Shown here: positions 23,244 through 34,903 of the stretch, in pieces
Layout: each line of letters starts with the position of its first letter
How positions within the stretch are numbered: position 1 is the first letter of the stretch
NCBI GenBank assembly: GCA_035578155.1
Contig: JAPWDM010000011.1
Location: forward strand, 21,056,375 to 21,120,374
Source: Brachynemurus nebulosus
Lineage: Eukaryota; Arthropoda; Insecta; Neuroptera; Myrmeleontidae
Reading direction: 5' to 3'
Length of the DNA: 64,000 nucleotides
Made by a program: the position numbers and the translations under genes
The notes under the pieces: generated by a model
Told to the model about the DNA's origin: nothing
The model's database searches: none
What the model saw: only the letters and a program-made list of their open reading frames with translations

Positions 23244-23578
23244 ATACACGTACCATGAACATCACCAAATATATATGTTCTTATTTTTTTTCAATATGTT
23301 CCACCCTTTTGACAAAAATAAAATTCAGGGAGATGAGGGAAGTGCTTGCGAGCTTTCTTTTGGTAGTAATAAGAAAGTGGTCACTTTTGTACAAGTAGCT
23401 AAAAAAATTTAATGAATTTTTTTTTCGTATTTTATAAAGGGTATTTAATGTCCATTTTAAATGAAAAAAATATATAATAAAGTACTGGACATAGCAAACA
23501 ATATGGATTTTGTTTCATCGTTTTATCTGTAATAGTTTACGAGAAAAAAAAGTTTGAATAAGACCACTATTTTTTGGT

Positions 23579-23726
23579 ATTTGGTATTATAACTCCGCAA
23601 AATGTAAAGATATTGAGGAAAAATCCATACGTATGGTTTACTCTTTCACTAAGCTACACAATCGCATACATATCGTTGAATTTCATTTCTTGGGCAAATT
23701 CACCTATGGTAATGGTTCCAGACTCT
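23579..23726 (-). repeat. 148-bp inverted repeat, right arm
   Basis: Exact reverse complement of 21371-21518 as far as can be read. The two arms enclose about 2.06 kb containing the 175-bp array, the A-tailed segment and the 135-bp foldback. Confidence 0.9.
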
Positions 23727-24750
23727 TTTTGAAAAATTTCAAAAACTGATTACACCACTCAATTTATTATAAGCCTCTTTACCATTACCATTTATAAAAG
23801 TCTAGGTAACAATTTTTTTTCTCTCTATGTGTAATTTGATTGGACTAATAACTCTAAAGCAATCTTTTTTTTTACATAATATGTAAAAAAAAAAAAAAGA
23901 TTATTTTAGAGTTCAAGTGTAACACTCGAAACGATGGAATGACCCTACGGGGCATATTTAGCATGTTATGCAATTTAAAAAAAAATCAACAACCGTTTAT
24001 TTTTCCTTCATATCTTTAAAAATATCAAAAATAGTAACAATAGTAGGTATCTAGTATACCGGTTATACTCCTATTGTTGTCATTTAATTACAACATGTAG
24101 ATATAATATTATTTTCTAATAAATTTTAACATCAGAATCTCGATAATATTATCAAACTACAATAAAACAAAAAAAAAAAAATAAATACATATTATTGATC
24201 TGTCGTGCGGATAACGTGCGTTGAGAAATACGGGATCAAAGCGATAACAAAAATCACGTTTCTTAGCCAATAATAACAGCAATTTTATTAAATAATTCGT
24301 ATATAATATCTTGATACCTACGTAAACAGTGCCAAAAATATTAAATTTCAAAAATAGAAAATATAATAAAAATTTTTGTTCATTTTATTTTTTTAACCTT
24401 GTGCAAAGTTTCAAATTTTATTAATTTTTGTCAATAAAACAACTATTTTATTGTTGTATCGACATATAGTATACAAAATTTAAAAAGAAAAGTACAATAA
24501 ATATTTGCGAACAGTGCAATTGTTATATGAAATTTATCCAACATGGCAAACAGATGACCTAGAAAATTATTTTGTAATACTGGGTCAATTCAATTATTTT
24601 AGTATTATATTGTAGTATGTGCATATTGATATACTATGTGTACATAGTTATTGATTCTTGGATTATTATCAACCCCGGGTAATGTACAGATTAAGCCGAT
24701 ATTATTATTAAGGCTGTGTTATGTTGAATATGGATGCAATAAAATTATAA
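23727..24750. other. AT-rich non-coding stretch with a small hairpin
   Basis: AACTCTAAAGCAATCTTTTT pairs with AAAAAGATTATTTTAGAGTT around 23850-23913. No gene is recognised. Confidence 0.4.
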
Positions 24751-24754
24751 TTAA

Positions 24755-25248
24755 CCCCTTATTGCATGAATTATGAAGGAGGTGAAGAAAAAATTTTTTT
24801 TTACTGTAAATGTCTTTCACTTCTTTTATTTTAGTAATTAAATTAAAAAAAAAAATTACTCGCATACGAAGCCAAATATGGCAACTTCAAAATAAGCCCT
24901 AAAAATCGAAAAAAACAAGAAAACACACACGAATCACAACTATTCCATGTTCTTGAATATATAAAGAATGTGTTTTGAAAATTTTTGATTTTAGTACTTA
25001 CCGTCTTATTGTTTTTAGTTTTCACAAATAAAATTAGCACCAATTAATTGCACTGTAACGATCGGAAACTTTGAACATAACTTCAAATAATTTGACAACC
25101 CGCACTTACCAAAGACAACAAAAATTAAGTTCCGTTACTCGAAAGAGTATAAAGTTAGGATTTAACATTAGTTTCAAAAAAAAAATTTAATATGTTGAAA
25201 AAACAGTAAAACTTAGAATCCATATATGGCTTCGTATGCGATAAGGGG
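24755..25248. mobile_element. piggyBac-like MITE, 494 bp, TTAA-flanked
   Basis: TTAA at 24751-24754 and 25249-25252. The left end CCCCTTATTGCATGA and inverted right end CCCCTTATCGCAT match at 12 of 13 positions. A second internal inverted pair, CGCATACGAAGCCAAATATG and CATATATGGCTTCGTATGCG, lies further in. TTAA plus a C-run terminus supports a piggyBac-type element. No coding capacity. Confidence 0.75.
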
Positions 25249-25406
25249 TTAAGCGCGATTACGAGAATTGTCTGTAAAATAAGATCTCCAAGGCGCTGGA
25301 GTCGCGAGAAACGATCTTGAACGCGTGTAGCTTGGTTTCCCGCTTGCAAATCCCCTCCATTCCAAACTGTTTACGGCTCTTAGCCTTGGTTTGGTAGCCG
25401 TTCGCA

Positions 25407-25688
25407 ATGGAGTTTCCGCTAATCCAGTTGCGGCTATTGCCAGGTGTAAGTTACGTTCTATGCTTCGTTTTTCTGTGTGTTAAGGACACTATGCCTTACG
25501 TAGAAATTTATCGACAGTTATGTAAAGTATATGGACTTCAAAAACTTACAGACGTGCATGATGAACAGCGTACCAAACGACCATCAATTTCGGACGAAAC
25601 TAGTGCAAAAGTAAAGAGAATAGTGCTTGAATATCGACGGGTGACGATTCGGGAGCTATGCAAGATGACTCCTAGCTACTTTAGATAA
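25407..25688 (+). pseudogene. mariner transposase N-terminal fragment
   Basis: The C-terminal two thirds of this 93-codon ORF read VEIYRQLCKVYG, then VHDEQRTKRPSISDETSAKV and RIVLEYRRVTIRELCKM. The pattern x-E-I-x-R-Q-L-C-x-V-Y-G followed by V-H-D-E-x-R-x-x-R-P-S is the HTH_48 DNA-binding region of one mariner clade (also in SETMAR). The usual ~25 residues between YG and VHDE are largely missing, and the protein stops after TPSYFR, before any catalytic D. The first ~28 residues are unrelated flanking sequence. Dead fragment; I found no matching TIRs. Confidence 0.6.
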
Positions 25689-28600
25689 GATTTTAACAAA
25701 ACATTTGTATTATCACGTTGTGACCCGAGGCGGGATAGTTCAACATGGGCATGCAAAAATACATTAACCGTAACGCAGATTATAGAAAAAAAAAATAGTA
25801 GAGTTCAGGATTTCCGACAGTATAATTCATTGCAAATAAACGTGCTTTTCCTTGTGAAAAAAAGAAAAATTGGATACTTTATTTTACGGACAATTTTCGT
25901 ATTAGCCACAAACATATAGTAGGATAACAATTTTCAGAGGTAAAATAATGTATATTGCTGAACGGAACTGAGTAATTTTTTAATTTGTCTTTACATTGTT
26001 GTACGACAAATACATCAAATTTCAAATATCTGTGCTGTTCTGTTCTGAGTGTATTTCTTTGTTTATTACGTAGGTACCTACTCTTTTTTTTAATCTAAAA
26101 ATTTTTAAAGTTCCATTTTTTGAACTACTACAATAAATAGAAAAGTAATCCTGGACATACTACATACCTTATTAAAGTTACGTGGTCACAACCACGTAGC
26201 TTTAATGCATTCATTTTAGTTGTCATTCGTCATAAGTAACCATTAACTCCCTAAATTAATCGGTGGCGCTTTCCACTGAAGTTAAAAAAGTTAGGCAGCG
26301 AGATATTTTTCGTTTATACAAGTATTTCCTCTTTACCATTTAAACTTTCTGTACGTTCGTTACTGTACTTCTGCGTTCAGTTGTTTAGGTTTTTTTATTA
26401 GTTCAATCTCCAGCCATCGTTTTTTAAATAGACAGCAACACGTGTAAGATTAAAGATGTAAGGAATGTTGCCATCTAGTGACGTTGAATGAAACCTTGTG
26501 ATGTTTTCTAACTACTCATTGATGTTTTTATTTTTCTATATTTAATGCAAGTGCATTCTGGGACAATTAATTCATTTTCACATGATTATTTTTTAAAAAA
26601 TTTGAACTTGTCGCTGCGCGTTTCTTGCGTAATTTTTTCGCTTATAATATGCGACTCAAAATCTCAGTTACATAATATACTATTAAATTTCGTACATTTG
26701 ATCCTGAATATTGTGAAAAATTAGCTATTGACCACGGAACTTTTATAATGCGTGTCCGACACGCATTTGACAAATTTTTAAAATAATTGAAGTAGTAGTA
26801 CCTATGTAACACAACCTTTATATGGTGTAATAATAGCACATAAGTGGCGTAATTATCGTTAACGCTACTGCGATAACTGATAAGCAATAATATATAATAT
26901 GTATGTTTGTGTATGTATACGAATTATGCTACTAGTATTTTATTTAGTAAAGTACTTAACACGCATCGGTAAAACACGGATGATGGCCAGTTAAATCCAT
27001 TTAGAAAGCTTTTAGGTAGGTCTAGGTCATATTATCTCGCCATTAACTAATGTAGTTTGATGGAAAATGTTGACTATTCACGTTATGCACAAAAAGAGGG
27101 CAGCACACACAGTGCCATTAATCATATCATAATACATATATCTCACAAAAAAACTTTTCTCCAGCAAAATGTCACAAACATTTTCATGTAAATTTCAATT
27201 TTCAGATTTACCATTTCTAGTATATTTTCGACTAACGTGTCATATGCATAGATACATATATGAATTTTTTATGTGCTACTTTTGATGAATGACACGATTT
27301 CACTAATGTGTTGTATTAATGTATATGTATAAATCAAAAAAGGATATTTTATTATTATATTTAGTAAACGTCAAAAGTATATAGTATATACCCTTTATAT
27401 TTTGGAAAATAATGTTCATTCTGGATGGACAGTCAAACTCTTGCTTAAATTTAAACAAGTCTGTTTGAAATCTCAAGATTTTCTGTTTTTTGTAGGTACA
27501 TCCCTATCAATCCTGTCTCTAACATTAATAAAATTGTCAAAACTGCGTTCAAAGTAACCCGAGTTTACGGTGTTTTCAGTTCTATATACAAAATTTTGTA
27601 CTAAAAATGATAATTTTTTCATAATAATTTTAGGCCTAGAAGTATTGAAAAGTCATGGATTAACAAAATTATAATATTATACTTTCTACTACGACTCTCT
27701 TCTTATAGTCCGGGAAAATGTCTCATTCTCTATACTAATCCATATCTATCATAAAATTGTGCAAAGTGATGCCATCTTCAGGTAACTTTATATATCTTAC
27801 GGTACATTTTTGTACTTTGCATCAGAGAGCACAAGTGGAGACAAGAGAGCTCCCACAGATAGGTTTAATCTCACTCCAGAAAGATCCACGTATTCAGTGG
27901 AGAAGAACGTCTAAACTAGTCTAAACACTCTAAGCATAAATTTTTAAAACCACACAATTTTTTTTTTCATAAAAATTTCTTCTTTAAAATCTTAACAAAA
28001 CATTAACTCTCTTTCTTTTACTGACCCACATCCTCCTGGGCTCTCACCAGAATAGCTACATCGGCCCATGGTATTTTGTTTTATTTAATATCTAGAAATT
28101 TAAAATTCACAATTTCAACACAGAATTAAATTAAATATTAACACAAAACATAATTTGTTTATTTATATTTTCATTTTTCAAAAACATTTTTCGGTGATTT
28201 CCGTAGTCAGCCACATCTGCCTAACATGACGTATACAACATACAACAACCGCATATAAGTATACAACAACCGCAGATGATAATCCAAATTCATCATCATT
28301 TTTCTTTAATTAACTTTAAAACAATAGACAAACGTTTTTTCCTTTCCTCGTTTTTCATTTCCACTTCCGTATTGTAAATAACAAAAAAAGTTATGTAAAA
28401 AATTAATTAATAATAAAATAATATTTATCACTTTTACTTTTTTCTACATTTTCTTTCTTCCTATACCTAATACACTTATACTCTATGACGTTACATACTA
28501 TTTCTTCATTATTTATTTCTTTCATAATGTAAATAATGTACCATATATCTGTAACAAAAAAAAAAACACGGAGCGACAGAGATAAACAGACAAACGATCG

Positions 28601-29105
28601 TATTGTTTCGTCATAGGCTGTCATAGCGTAAGTCATCTATCAAATGACAATTATTTTGTTACGAAATTTATTGTGGAATTGTTTACTTCCACAAAAAAGA
28701 AAGAAATTAATGTATTAATAAGAACGTAAGATGAATTCATTTGTCACTTGATTCGAAATGTGTTGTTTATGTTCATTAAATTTATGAATGAGCGTTAATA
28801 AAATCATTAAAAATTGTTCAGTTGTAAAATTAATAAGAAAGTCGTATTAAATTAATTAATTTTTTCTACTGTGGTGTTCAAGTGATTATTACAGGTGAGC
28901 ATGCTATATATTTTTCAAATTTTACAATAGTGCACTATTTTTTCAATAAGATATTGTACTTCGTCACATACTTATGTAATCAGAGATTCTTCAAACTACC
29001 AATTCTGAGCATTTGATCAAATCATTGAAAGCAGATAAGTATGCGTGCCCGACTGGCGCGTTGTGGGGGGTGGGAGTGGGTACAGTCGTGGCTGTAGCCT
29101 TCTCT
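25689..29105. other. long non-coding stretch
   Basis: No gene recognised over 3.4 kb. It contains a 36-bp hairpin at 26171-26206 (TTACGTGGT / ACCACGTAG inside TTAAAG / CTTTAA) and a repeat near 26655-26780 (GCGTGTCCGACACGCATTTGAC) resembling 47420-47515. Short ORFs at 26642-26887 and 28403-28636 lack any domain signal. Confidence 0.4.
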
Positions 29106-29109
29106 TAAT

Positions 29110-29449
29110 ATGGTAGGTTCTGGTATCAGGTATTATACTTCAAAACTTTAAATGAATTTTTCTTGAAACGACATTTTTCAAGCTGGTCGATATGATATCT
29201 CAAGTTCTGTTTAAAATCATGTCAATCAACACATCACTTTTTTGCATGCCTATATTTAAATCGCTGTAAGTCCTTGAATTTTCATTTTTTGGTATGAAAT
29301 TTTTTTAAGTGTTCTTAAAATATCAATAAATAAATAGTACAAAAATGGATAGTAAAAATATTAACTTTTTTTTATTAATTCCTGTAAAAAAAAAAATAAA
29401 AAAATAAAAAAAAACGAAATTTTTGTTTTTTGTAAACTAGAATATCTTC
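29110..29449. mobile_element. degenerate TTAA-flanked relative of the 30.7-kb element
   Basis: It shares diverged blocks with 30651-31354: GATATCTCAAGTTCT versus GATATCTCAAGCTCT, TATCAATAAATAAATAGT versus TATCAATAAAAAACTATT, and a common end ACTAGAATA followed by TTAA. TTAA lies at 29106-29109 and 29450-29453. The left terminus is poorly conserved, so the limits are tentative. Confidence 0.45.
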
Positions 29450-29453
29450 TTAA

Positions 29454-30646
29454 GCTAAATAAATTCTAGCAGAAAATAGTATCGAACGCCAAAAAACGGC
29501 TAAAATATCACTCATCATAATATTTAGATCAATGTGCTAGGATAAACATTAAATAAGAGTGTCACTGTGTTTAATGTCAAATGTTTGAAATATGATCTGT
29601 AATCATAACTTCATAAGAACATACTTTCGAACAAATTCTAAAACTATTCTCATTTTTTATTTACAGAAAATAGAGTGTACAATATTCTGAAGTTTGAAAA
29701 ATTCAATATTTTTTTAATTACAATTTTAACGATAATTACCGGGTCTATTTTTTTCTTTTATTTTTTTTTTTTTTTTTTGGAGGAAGACTAACCAAGTTTT
29801 TGATAAACTCAAAATATTAAACATTTTTCATGGCATTGATAAATTTTATAACTAGCTGGCCCGGCAAACGTTTTTCTGCTCTTGTGGGTAGGTGATAGTG
29901 ATATATAGTGACACAAAGCCAACATATATTTTGACTATTAGTTTTTTTTTTTTTTTTTTTTTTATCAATGACCTATGTCCCATTGTCTTGACAAAACAAA
30001 TATACATATTGTGTGAATATGACTTCGATCTGTTAAGTCGTTCAGAATTTAGAACAGTCACTAACAGCCGCACTAACGGTTATTATGCAATAATTAAGAT
30101 TCTAGTGATTTTAATGTTCAGGAATCACAATGATTTAAATCCTTAGAAAGATAAAAATAGTAAATAACTTTAAATGATATGGTATTATGTAACCATACCT
30201 TGATTTATCTATTTCTATTTGTCTTATAAATGCACAAAATGACGTCATCAGATGTTAAAAAAAATCCCACTTAGGAAATGAACATTCACAAATACTTGAC
30301 AACTAAAGTCAGCTGATATGTGTTACATATTTCAGTGTATGTGCATTGTGCAGTACATATGACATACATACATTATGTACATATACATTTTCTGACAATT
30401 GTTTCACTATTATGTAAAATAGGTCAAGCGTATCGGTAACTATGTAGAGTATCGGTGCATACACAGAACTAACCGGCTACTGCATTATTTAAACAGATAT
30501 TTTACTGTAAAAAGAGTGCTTGTCTTATTTCTTTTTTATTTTCATACCCATTTTCAAAGTGGAATCCTTCATTCGTACTATGGCATTGTTTGGTGTTCAT
30601 TTTTATAATCCTCTTTTTATTTAATTATTTATTGTTCATGTTTAAT
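29454..30646. other. non-coding stretch with poly-T runs
   Basis: T-runs at 29760-29779 and 29941-29963. AGCTGGCCCGGCAAACG at 29853 resembles a phrase common in dispersed insect repeats, but I cannot set its borders. No gene seen. Confidence 0.35.
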
Positions 30647-30650
30647 TTAA

Positions 30651-31354
30651 GGGAATATTCTAGTTTAGATTCTAGAATATCGAACTTTTTTTTTTTAGTT
30701 TTAGACCTTTAAGAATAAGCTAAAAGGATTTGTGGAAATTCGAATTGTTTTCGGAGTTATAGTTATTTTTCCCTGTGTACTGTGTATCTTCTCAGTGTTA
30801 AATTCAAATTTTTAATATAAATTACTCGAAACTACTTTTTTCGATACGATTGACACGATATCTCAAGCTCTAAGGCACCGATTTACTTGAAATTTGGTAC
30901 AGATCTTCTTAATACTATCAAAATTGGTCCGACGTGGGCGTTTTTCGAATTTTTTTACTATTATATTTTTAAAAAATTTCCAAAATTGAAAAAAGTGGGC
31001 GAAAAAATGATTTTTTTTTTAAATGGACGCCATTTTGTAAAAAAAATTATTTTTTCAAATCGGCTATGTCCAACTAATTCTACATCCTTATTTATTAAGA
31101 ATTAACTAAAATTTTATGTTTCAGATCACCAGGGGGGTTGGAATCACGTCAACCAGGAGACACCTTTTTTTGAGTCCTCACTTTACTGGCTTATATCGAT
31201 TTCAATTTTGAATTTTTTTTTTTAATTTTTATACTTTTCAAATATCAATAAAAAACTATTCAAAAAATGGATACTAAAAATGTTTACTGTTTTTTTTTTT
31301 TTATTACGCCCGTAAAATCACCTCAAAATCGAGCCTCTAGACTAGAATACCCCC
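30651..31354. mobile_element. piggyBac-like element, 704 bp, TTAA-flanked
   Basis: TTAA at 30647-30650 and 31355-31358. The left end GGGAATATTCTAGTTTAG and inverted right end GGGGGTATTCTAGTCTAGAG align well. The interior is non-coding; the ORF at 30887-31105 is low-complexity. Placed with piggyBac on target duplication and G-run termini. Confidence 0.68.
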
Positions 31355-31400
31355 TTAAATTTGTATGTTGTACTTTTTTTTTCAAAAACTGAATATTTTA

Positions 31401-31413
31401 TATGTGTAATATT
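31401..31413. repeat. 13-bp target duplication, left (Penelope-like insertion)
   Basis: TATGTGTAATATT, repeated exactly at 32388-32400. Confidence 0.8.
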
Positions 31414-32387
31414 ATTAATAGATTTGAGCGTTACTTTATAGTATTCCATATTTGTAAATAATAAACAAATACTTTACTTTGCAAAATACCACTTTTATTT
31501 TTGAAACTGTGACAATATTATTTCGAACCGTTAGTTCATTTTCAAACAGAATAAAAATTACATTCGATACATGCCCTTATATACTAATTTTATCTACCTA
31601 TAACATCTAACTATAACATATTTTGGTAATATATCAGATAAAATTAAAAAAATTCTAGAAAACTCAAACGTAAATATAGCATTTATATCAGGCTTTAATC
31701 TAGGAAACTTAATATATGTATAACAACAAAACAAAATAGGTAAACTTAAAAAATCGGGTATCTACAAATTAAACTTCCAAGACTGTAATAGTTTTTACAT
31801 CGGTCAAACTGGCAGAAACTTTGAAGCCCGGAGAGCAGAGCATTTCAGATCCTATAGGAATAAGAAATCCGACTCTGCTTTTGCGAGGCATTTAATTGAC
31901 ACTGGACACACACCAGAACGGAAAATTACCGTGCTACACGAGGCAAACAAAGGACAGAAGTTAACAATCCTAGAAGCAATAGAAATAAGTAAACATAACT
32001 CAGATCACCTTTTAAATGACTACACCGATATTTACAGTTAAACTTTATTTTCAATACTATAATTTATTTAAACCTTTAAAATTGTATTTTCCTATAATAT
32101 TGTCTGTTTGTCAATTTCAGTCTTTTGTCACGTGTTTGTTTGCATTTGTCACATGTAATGTAATCTTGTTTTTCTTGTTTTTCGGATTCTCCCACTACCC
32201 CCGCCCCTTCCACTTCCACACCATATACCACTCCCCCGGCATAAATATAGGTAGATAAAATTAGTATATAAGGGCATGTATTGAATGTAATTTTTATTCT
32301 GTTTGAAAATGAACTAACGGTTCGAAACAATATTGTCACAGTTTCAAAAACAGAAATGGTATTTTGCAAAGTAAAGTATTTGTTTAT
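31414..32387 (+). mobile_element. 5'-truncated Penelope-like element with inverted terminal repeat
   Basis: The insertion lies between exact 13-bp duplications. The left ~190 bp (from ATTAATAGATTTGAGCG) are the inverted copy of the right ~145 bp: CAAATACTTTACTTTGCAAA at the left, TTTGCAAAGTAAAGTATTTG at the right. Between them a broken coding remnant on the plus strand carries the end of RT and a GIY-YIG nuclease domain (31619-32041). Variable-length duplications, GIY-YIG after RT and an inverted end repeat are hallmarks of Penelope-like elements. The same arms recur at 60730-61838. Confidence 0.85.
31619..32041 (+). pseudogene. Penelope-like RT C-terminus plus GIY-YIG endonuclease remnant
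   Basis: The frame reads FGNISDKIKKILENSN ... NLGNLIYV, then an in-frame TAA, then SGIYKLNFQDCNSFYIGQTG, with the paired GIY and YIG motifs 11 residues apart. This is followed by RNFEARRAEHFRSYRNKK, AFARHLIDTGH and LEAIEISKHNSDHLLNDY before the stop at 32039. That order is typical of the Penelope endonuclease: catalytic Y and R, then the conserved E-x-x-E-I-x-K-H region. The RT palm is absent (5' truncation) and the internal stop kills the frame. In an intact element this nuclease nicks target DNA to prime reverse transcription. Confidence 0.82.
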
Positions 32388-32400
32388 TATGTGTAATATT

Positions 32401-32874
32401 GTTAATGTTGGTTCACTTTGTAAATAGTATAGTTTTCCATTGACCATTGTAATGTTTATAACGTTAGTATTTTCTTTGATCTGTATTCAGAATCACATTT
32501 GCATACAAGTGGCTGAAGCGAAAGTCTTTTTTAGTATAAATACAAATATTATTTATAACTAAAATAAATCCCAAATTTCCATAAGAGTCAAAGTTGAAGA
32601 AGCAATATCTATTTCAAAAATATAACAAGTCGTCAGATCATGAAAAATGGTCGTAAGGAGCTTTAAAAAAAGGATTTTGAAGCTGTAAGTCTGTAGGTTT
32701 AAGATGTTTTAGCAAAAACTTCTGTGATCAGTTCTCGCGTAAACATAAAAAATAGCACGAGGTAAAAAATTTTCCAATTTTTTTTTTTTTGTCCACTGTT
32801 TAACTATTGTTTAATTATTTTATTAGATACATGTAGTCTGTACTATACACTATCCTATATAATTATAATTGTAT

Positions 32875-32875
<1 letters not shown>
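32401..32875. other. AT-rich non-coding stretch
   Basis: No gene. The ORF at 32076-32447 (minus) runs across the Penelope-like element and is spurious. Confidence 0.45.

Positions 32876-32926
<51 letters not shown>
32876..32926. repeat. (TA)n microsatellite, left flank of errantivirus
   Basis: About 25 TA units ending directly at the LTR. A further TA run continues at 40527, so the retrovirus inserted within one microsatellite. The 4-bp duplication is TATA or ATAT; its phase cannot be fixed in the run. Confidence 0.92.
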
Positions 32927-32931
<5 letters not shown>

Positions 32932-33341
32932 AGTTTTACAACAATTAAAATTAGTTTTTAAAAATTTATTTTAATTAACTTTCACAATTTTTATTAATTT
33001 TGATACAATAAAATATTACAAAGAAATGAATAATGCCCGAACAGAGATTACGCCTAGCTTAACTGCTAAATCGGAAGTTAAATGTGTCTTTTGTTTTAAT
33101 CGTTTATATATGTTTTATAATGATTATTAAGCATAAAGAATTAATACATATTACATGTTGTGTATAATTACAATTTTAGATAATAAAATAAAATGATGAT
33201 ATGAATAATATTATAATATGATATGTTAATGTTCATAAGTTTGTTATAATTGCCCTATGACACTAAATTCTATGAAACGTATAGGCGACTGTGTGAAGAC
33301 GCTGATGTAGCTAATTTGGCGGATGTGGTCATTCCATAACT
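32927..33341 (-). repeat. errantivirus 3' LTR (415 bp)
   Basis: In element sense runs from AGTTATGGAATG to AAAACTTAACT. It appears identical to 40112-40526. The first bases supply the last codons and stop of env (TGA at 33329-33331). AATAAA-type polyadenylation signals lie near its 3' part in element sense. Confidence 0.95.
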
Positions 33342-34903
33342 CCTCCCCGCTGAGTTTGAGGCCTATTCCAGATGAGTATTGGCTCGTTTGGATGGGCCGA
33401 TAATGCATTTCGTTTAACTAGTCGGTTTCTGATGATTTTCTGGATGGTAATGTACACGATGATAGTTACAATGAGAAAAATGATAGTTATGTACAGGCTT
33501 GACGTATGAACATATGTTGTAGTCCTTACTTCCCTTATTTCTTTCCTGTTTTCGATGTTAGCCATGTTAAGTTTATTAAGGTTGATTTTGGGCAATAGCT
33601 GGTATTGTTCAACTTGTAGCTCATGAAGAGGTAAAATGTGAAGTTGTTCTGTAGCGCTGAATTCCTGGTTTCGATACAGTGTCCCTTTAATGGTGATTTC
33701 ACATTTGTTGAAGTAGATCAATGTGGTTCCGGTTATAGCTCGTTGATCTATACCGCAGGTAGTGAAAATTGTAAGATTTTTGGCGTTTTTGATTATAATA
33801 TGTTGCGGGGTTATTTGTTTAATTTTTGTCGTTTCTTCAGACTCCTCGTAGGTGCAGTTTGCTGTCTGTCCTTGGAGGATACGGTTAAAGCAATTGTCGG
33901 TCTGTGGTATTTTTACTAAATCTTCTTTATTACATATGTACAATTTATTCAGTTGTTGGCATTCCTTTTTTGAAAAGTAATTTACATTTTTTCCGCTAAG
34001 GATATATGGATATGGGACTACTATGGATTTATTTTTTATAGGTAACGGTTCCAAAAGGTTAAGTTGATAAAATTCGGGTTCGAAAATAGGGATACGTACA
34101 TTGAAAATGATATTAGTGTTATTGTAGTACGCTTGAAATGTTAATAGTTCATATACTTGATACAAGGATCGAATGGGTAGGTTTTGGGATTGTAGAATTT
34201 CATAAGCGTGATCTAATTCGTTGGGGGACAATATTAGGGTAGGAAGTACATTCAGTTTTGCAAGATTTATTGCTTGAGTTAGCTGAATCAAATGCGAATG
34301 TAATAGATCGATATTATATATTATATGATTAACATGTTGAAAAGCACTTAGAAAGTTCTGTTCCCGATTATTTAAATTGCCCGCTACTTGATCTCTCATT
34401 GTGGAGAAAATTTTATTTATGGCATCCTGCTGTAAATTTATGTGTTCTGAAATATTATTAAATCTTTGGAACATCATCTCGTTGATTTTAATTTGTTTAT
34501 TGCTACTAGAAACTAAATTGTGTTGGTTTAATTTGATATTTTCTATATCCTGGTTTATTCTTAGCGCATCTTCGTTGTCCATATTACCGGTTATAAATTT
34601 TATAGCAGAACCTAATGCATTTATGAGGGCTCTTTTTACGCGTATAGGGTAAATTTGTTTAAATGTGTTTTGTAATTCTTTGAATTTTAATTTGACTATG
34701 TTTTTAAGAGAATTATTTAAATAATTGCTATCGTTATCGAGATATTTTAAAGAAGTTTCAATTTTTTCCAAATTTTCCTTATAAAGGTTAAGGTTAATGA
34801 TGTGTAGGAATTTGTTATATCCTTGGTTGAGTCTGCCCTGCCCTAGTTGCACAGCCACTAGTCCCGGGTTGTTCGTTAAGTCCCGTATTTCGAGTCTCTG
34901 CAT
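33329..34903 (-). CDS. env: errantivirus envelope protein (Env)
   Basis: A 524-residue ORF for the membrane fusion glycoprotein of an insect endogenous retrovirus, related to baculovirus F proteins. Visible features: a furin-type RVKR site at residues 88-91; a hydrophobic, alanine/glycine-rich fusion-peptide-like segment straight after it; several N-x-S/T sites; cysteines clustered in the C-terminal half; a transmembrane helix near 465-487; and a ~37-residue basic tail. There is no signal peptide at the annotated ATG. The frame is open upstream to a candidate splice acceptor (34935), so the real N-terminus may come from a spliced leader exon. It overlaps the end of pol by 89 bp and stops inside the 3' LTR. 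Env is normally made from spliced RNA. Confidence 0.92.
   Translation of the reverse strand: MQRLEIRDLTNNPGLVAVQLGQGRLNQGYNKFLHIINLNLYKENLEKIETSLKYLDNDSNYLNNSLKNIVKLKFKELQNTFKQIYPIRVKRALINALGSAIKFITGNMDNEDALRINQDIENIKLNQHNLVSSSNKQIKINEMMFQRFNNISEHINLQQDAINKIFSTMRDQVAGNLNNREQNFLSAFQHVNHIIYNIDLLHSHLIQLTQAINLAKLNVLPTLILSPNELDHAYEILQSQNLPIRSLYQVYELLTFQAYYNNTNIIFNVRIPIFEPEFYQLNLLEPLPIKNKSIVVPYPYILSGKNVNYFSKKECQQLNKLYICNKEDLVKIPQTDNCFNRILQGQTANCTYEESEETTKIKQITPQHIIIKNAKNLTIFTTCGIDQRAITGTTLIYFNKCEITIKGTLYRNQEFSATEQLHILPLHELQVEQYQLLPKINLNKLNMANIENRKEIREVRTTTYVHTSSLYITIIFLIVTIIVYITIQKIIRNRLVKRNALSAHPNEPILIWNRPQTQRGGVME
33342..33352 (-). promoter_or_regulatory. polypurine tract (plus-strand primer)
   Basis: In element sense CAGCGGGGAGG abuts the LTR start AGTTATGG. 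Purine richness and position are those of the primer for second-strand synthesis. It is also translated as the QRGG part of the Env tail. Confidence 0.88.

Noticed and set aside
29853..29880. AGCTGGCCCGGCAAACG as a marker of a known insect repeat family
   Set aside because: I could not recall the family with certainty or find its ends; not annotated.
32076..32447. 123-codon minus-strand ORF
   Set aside because: It crosses the 3' part and end repeat of the Penelope-like element and its target duplication; antisense shadow.
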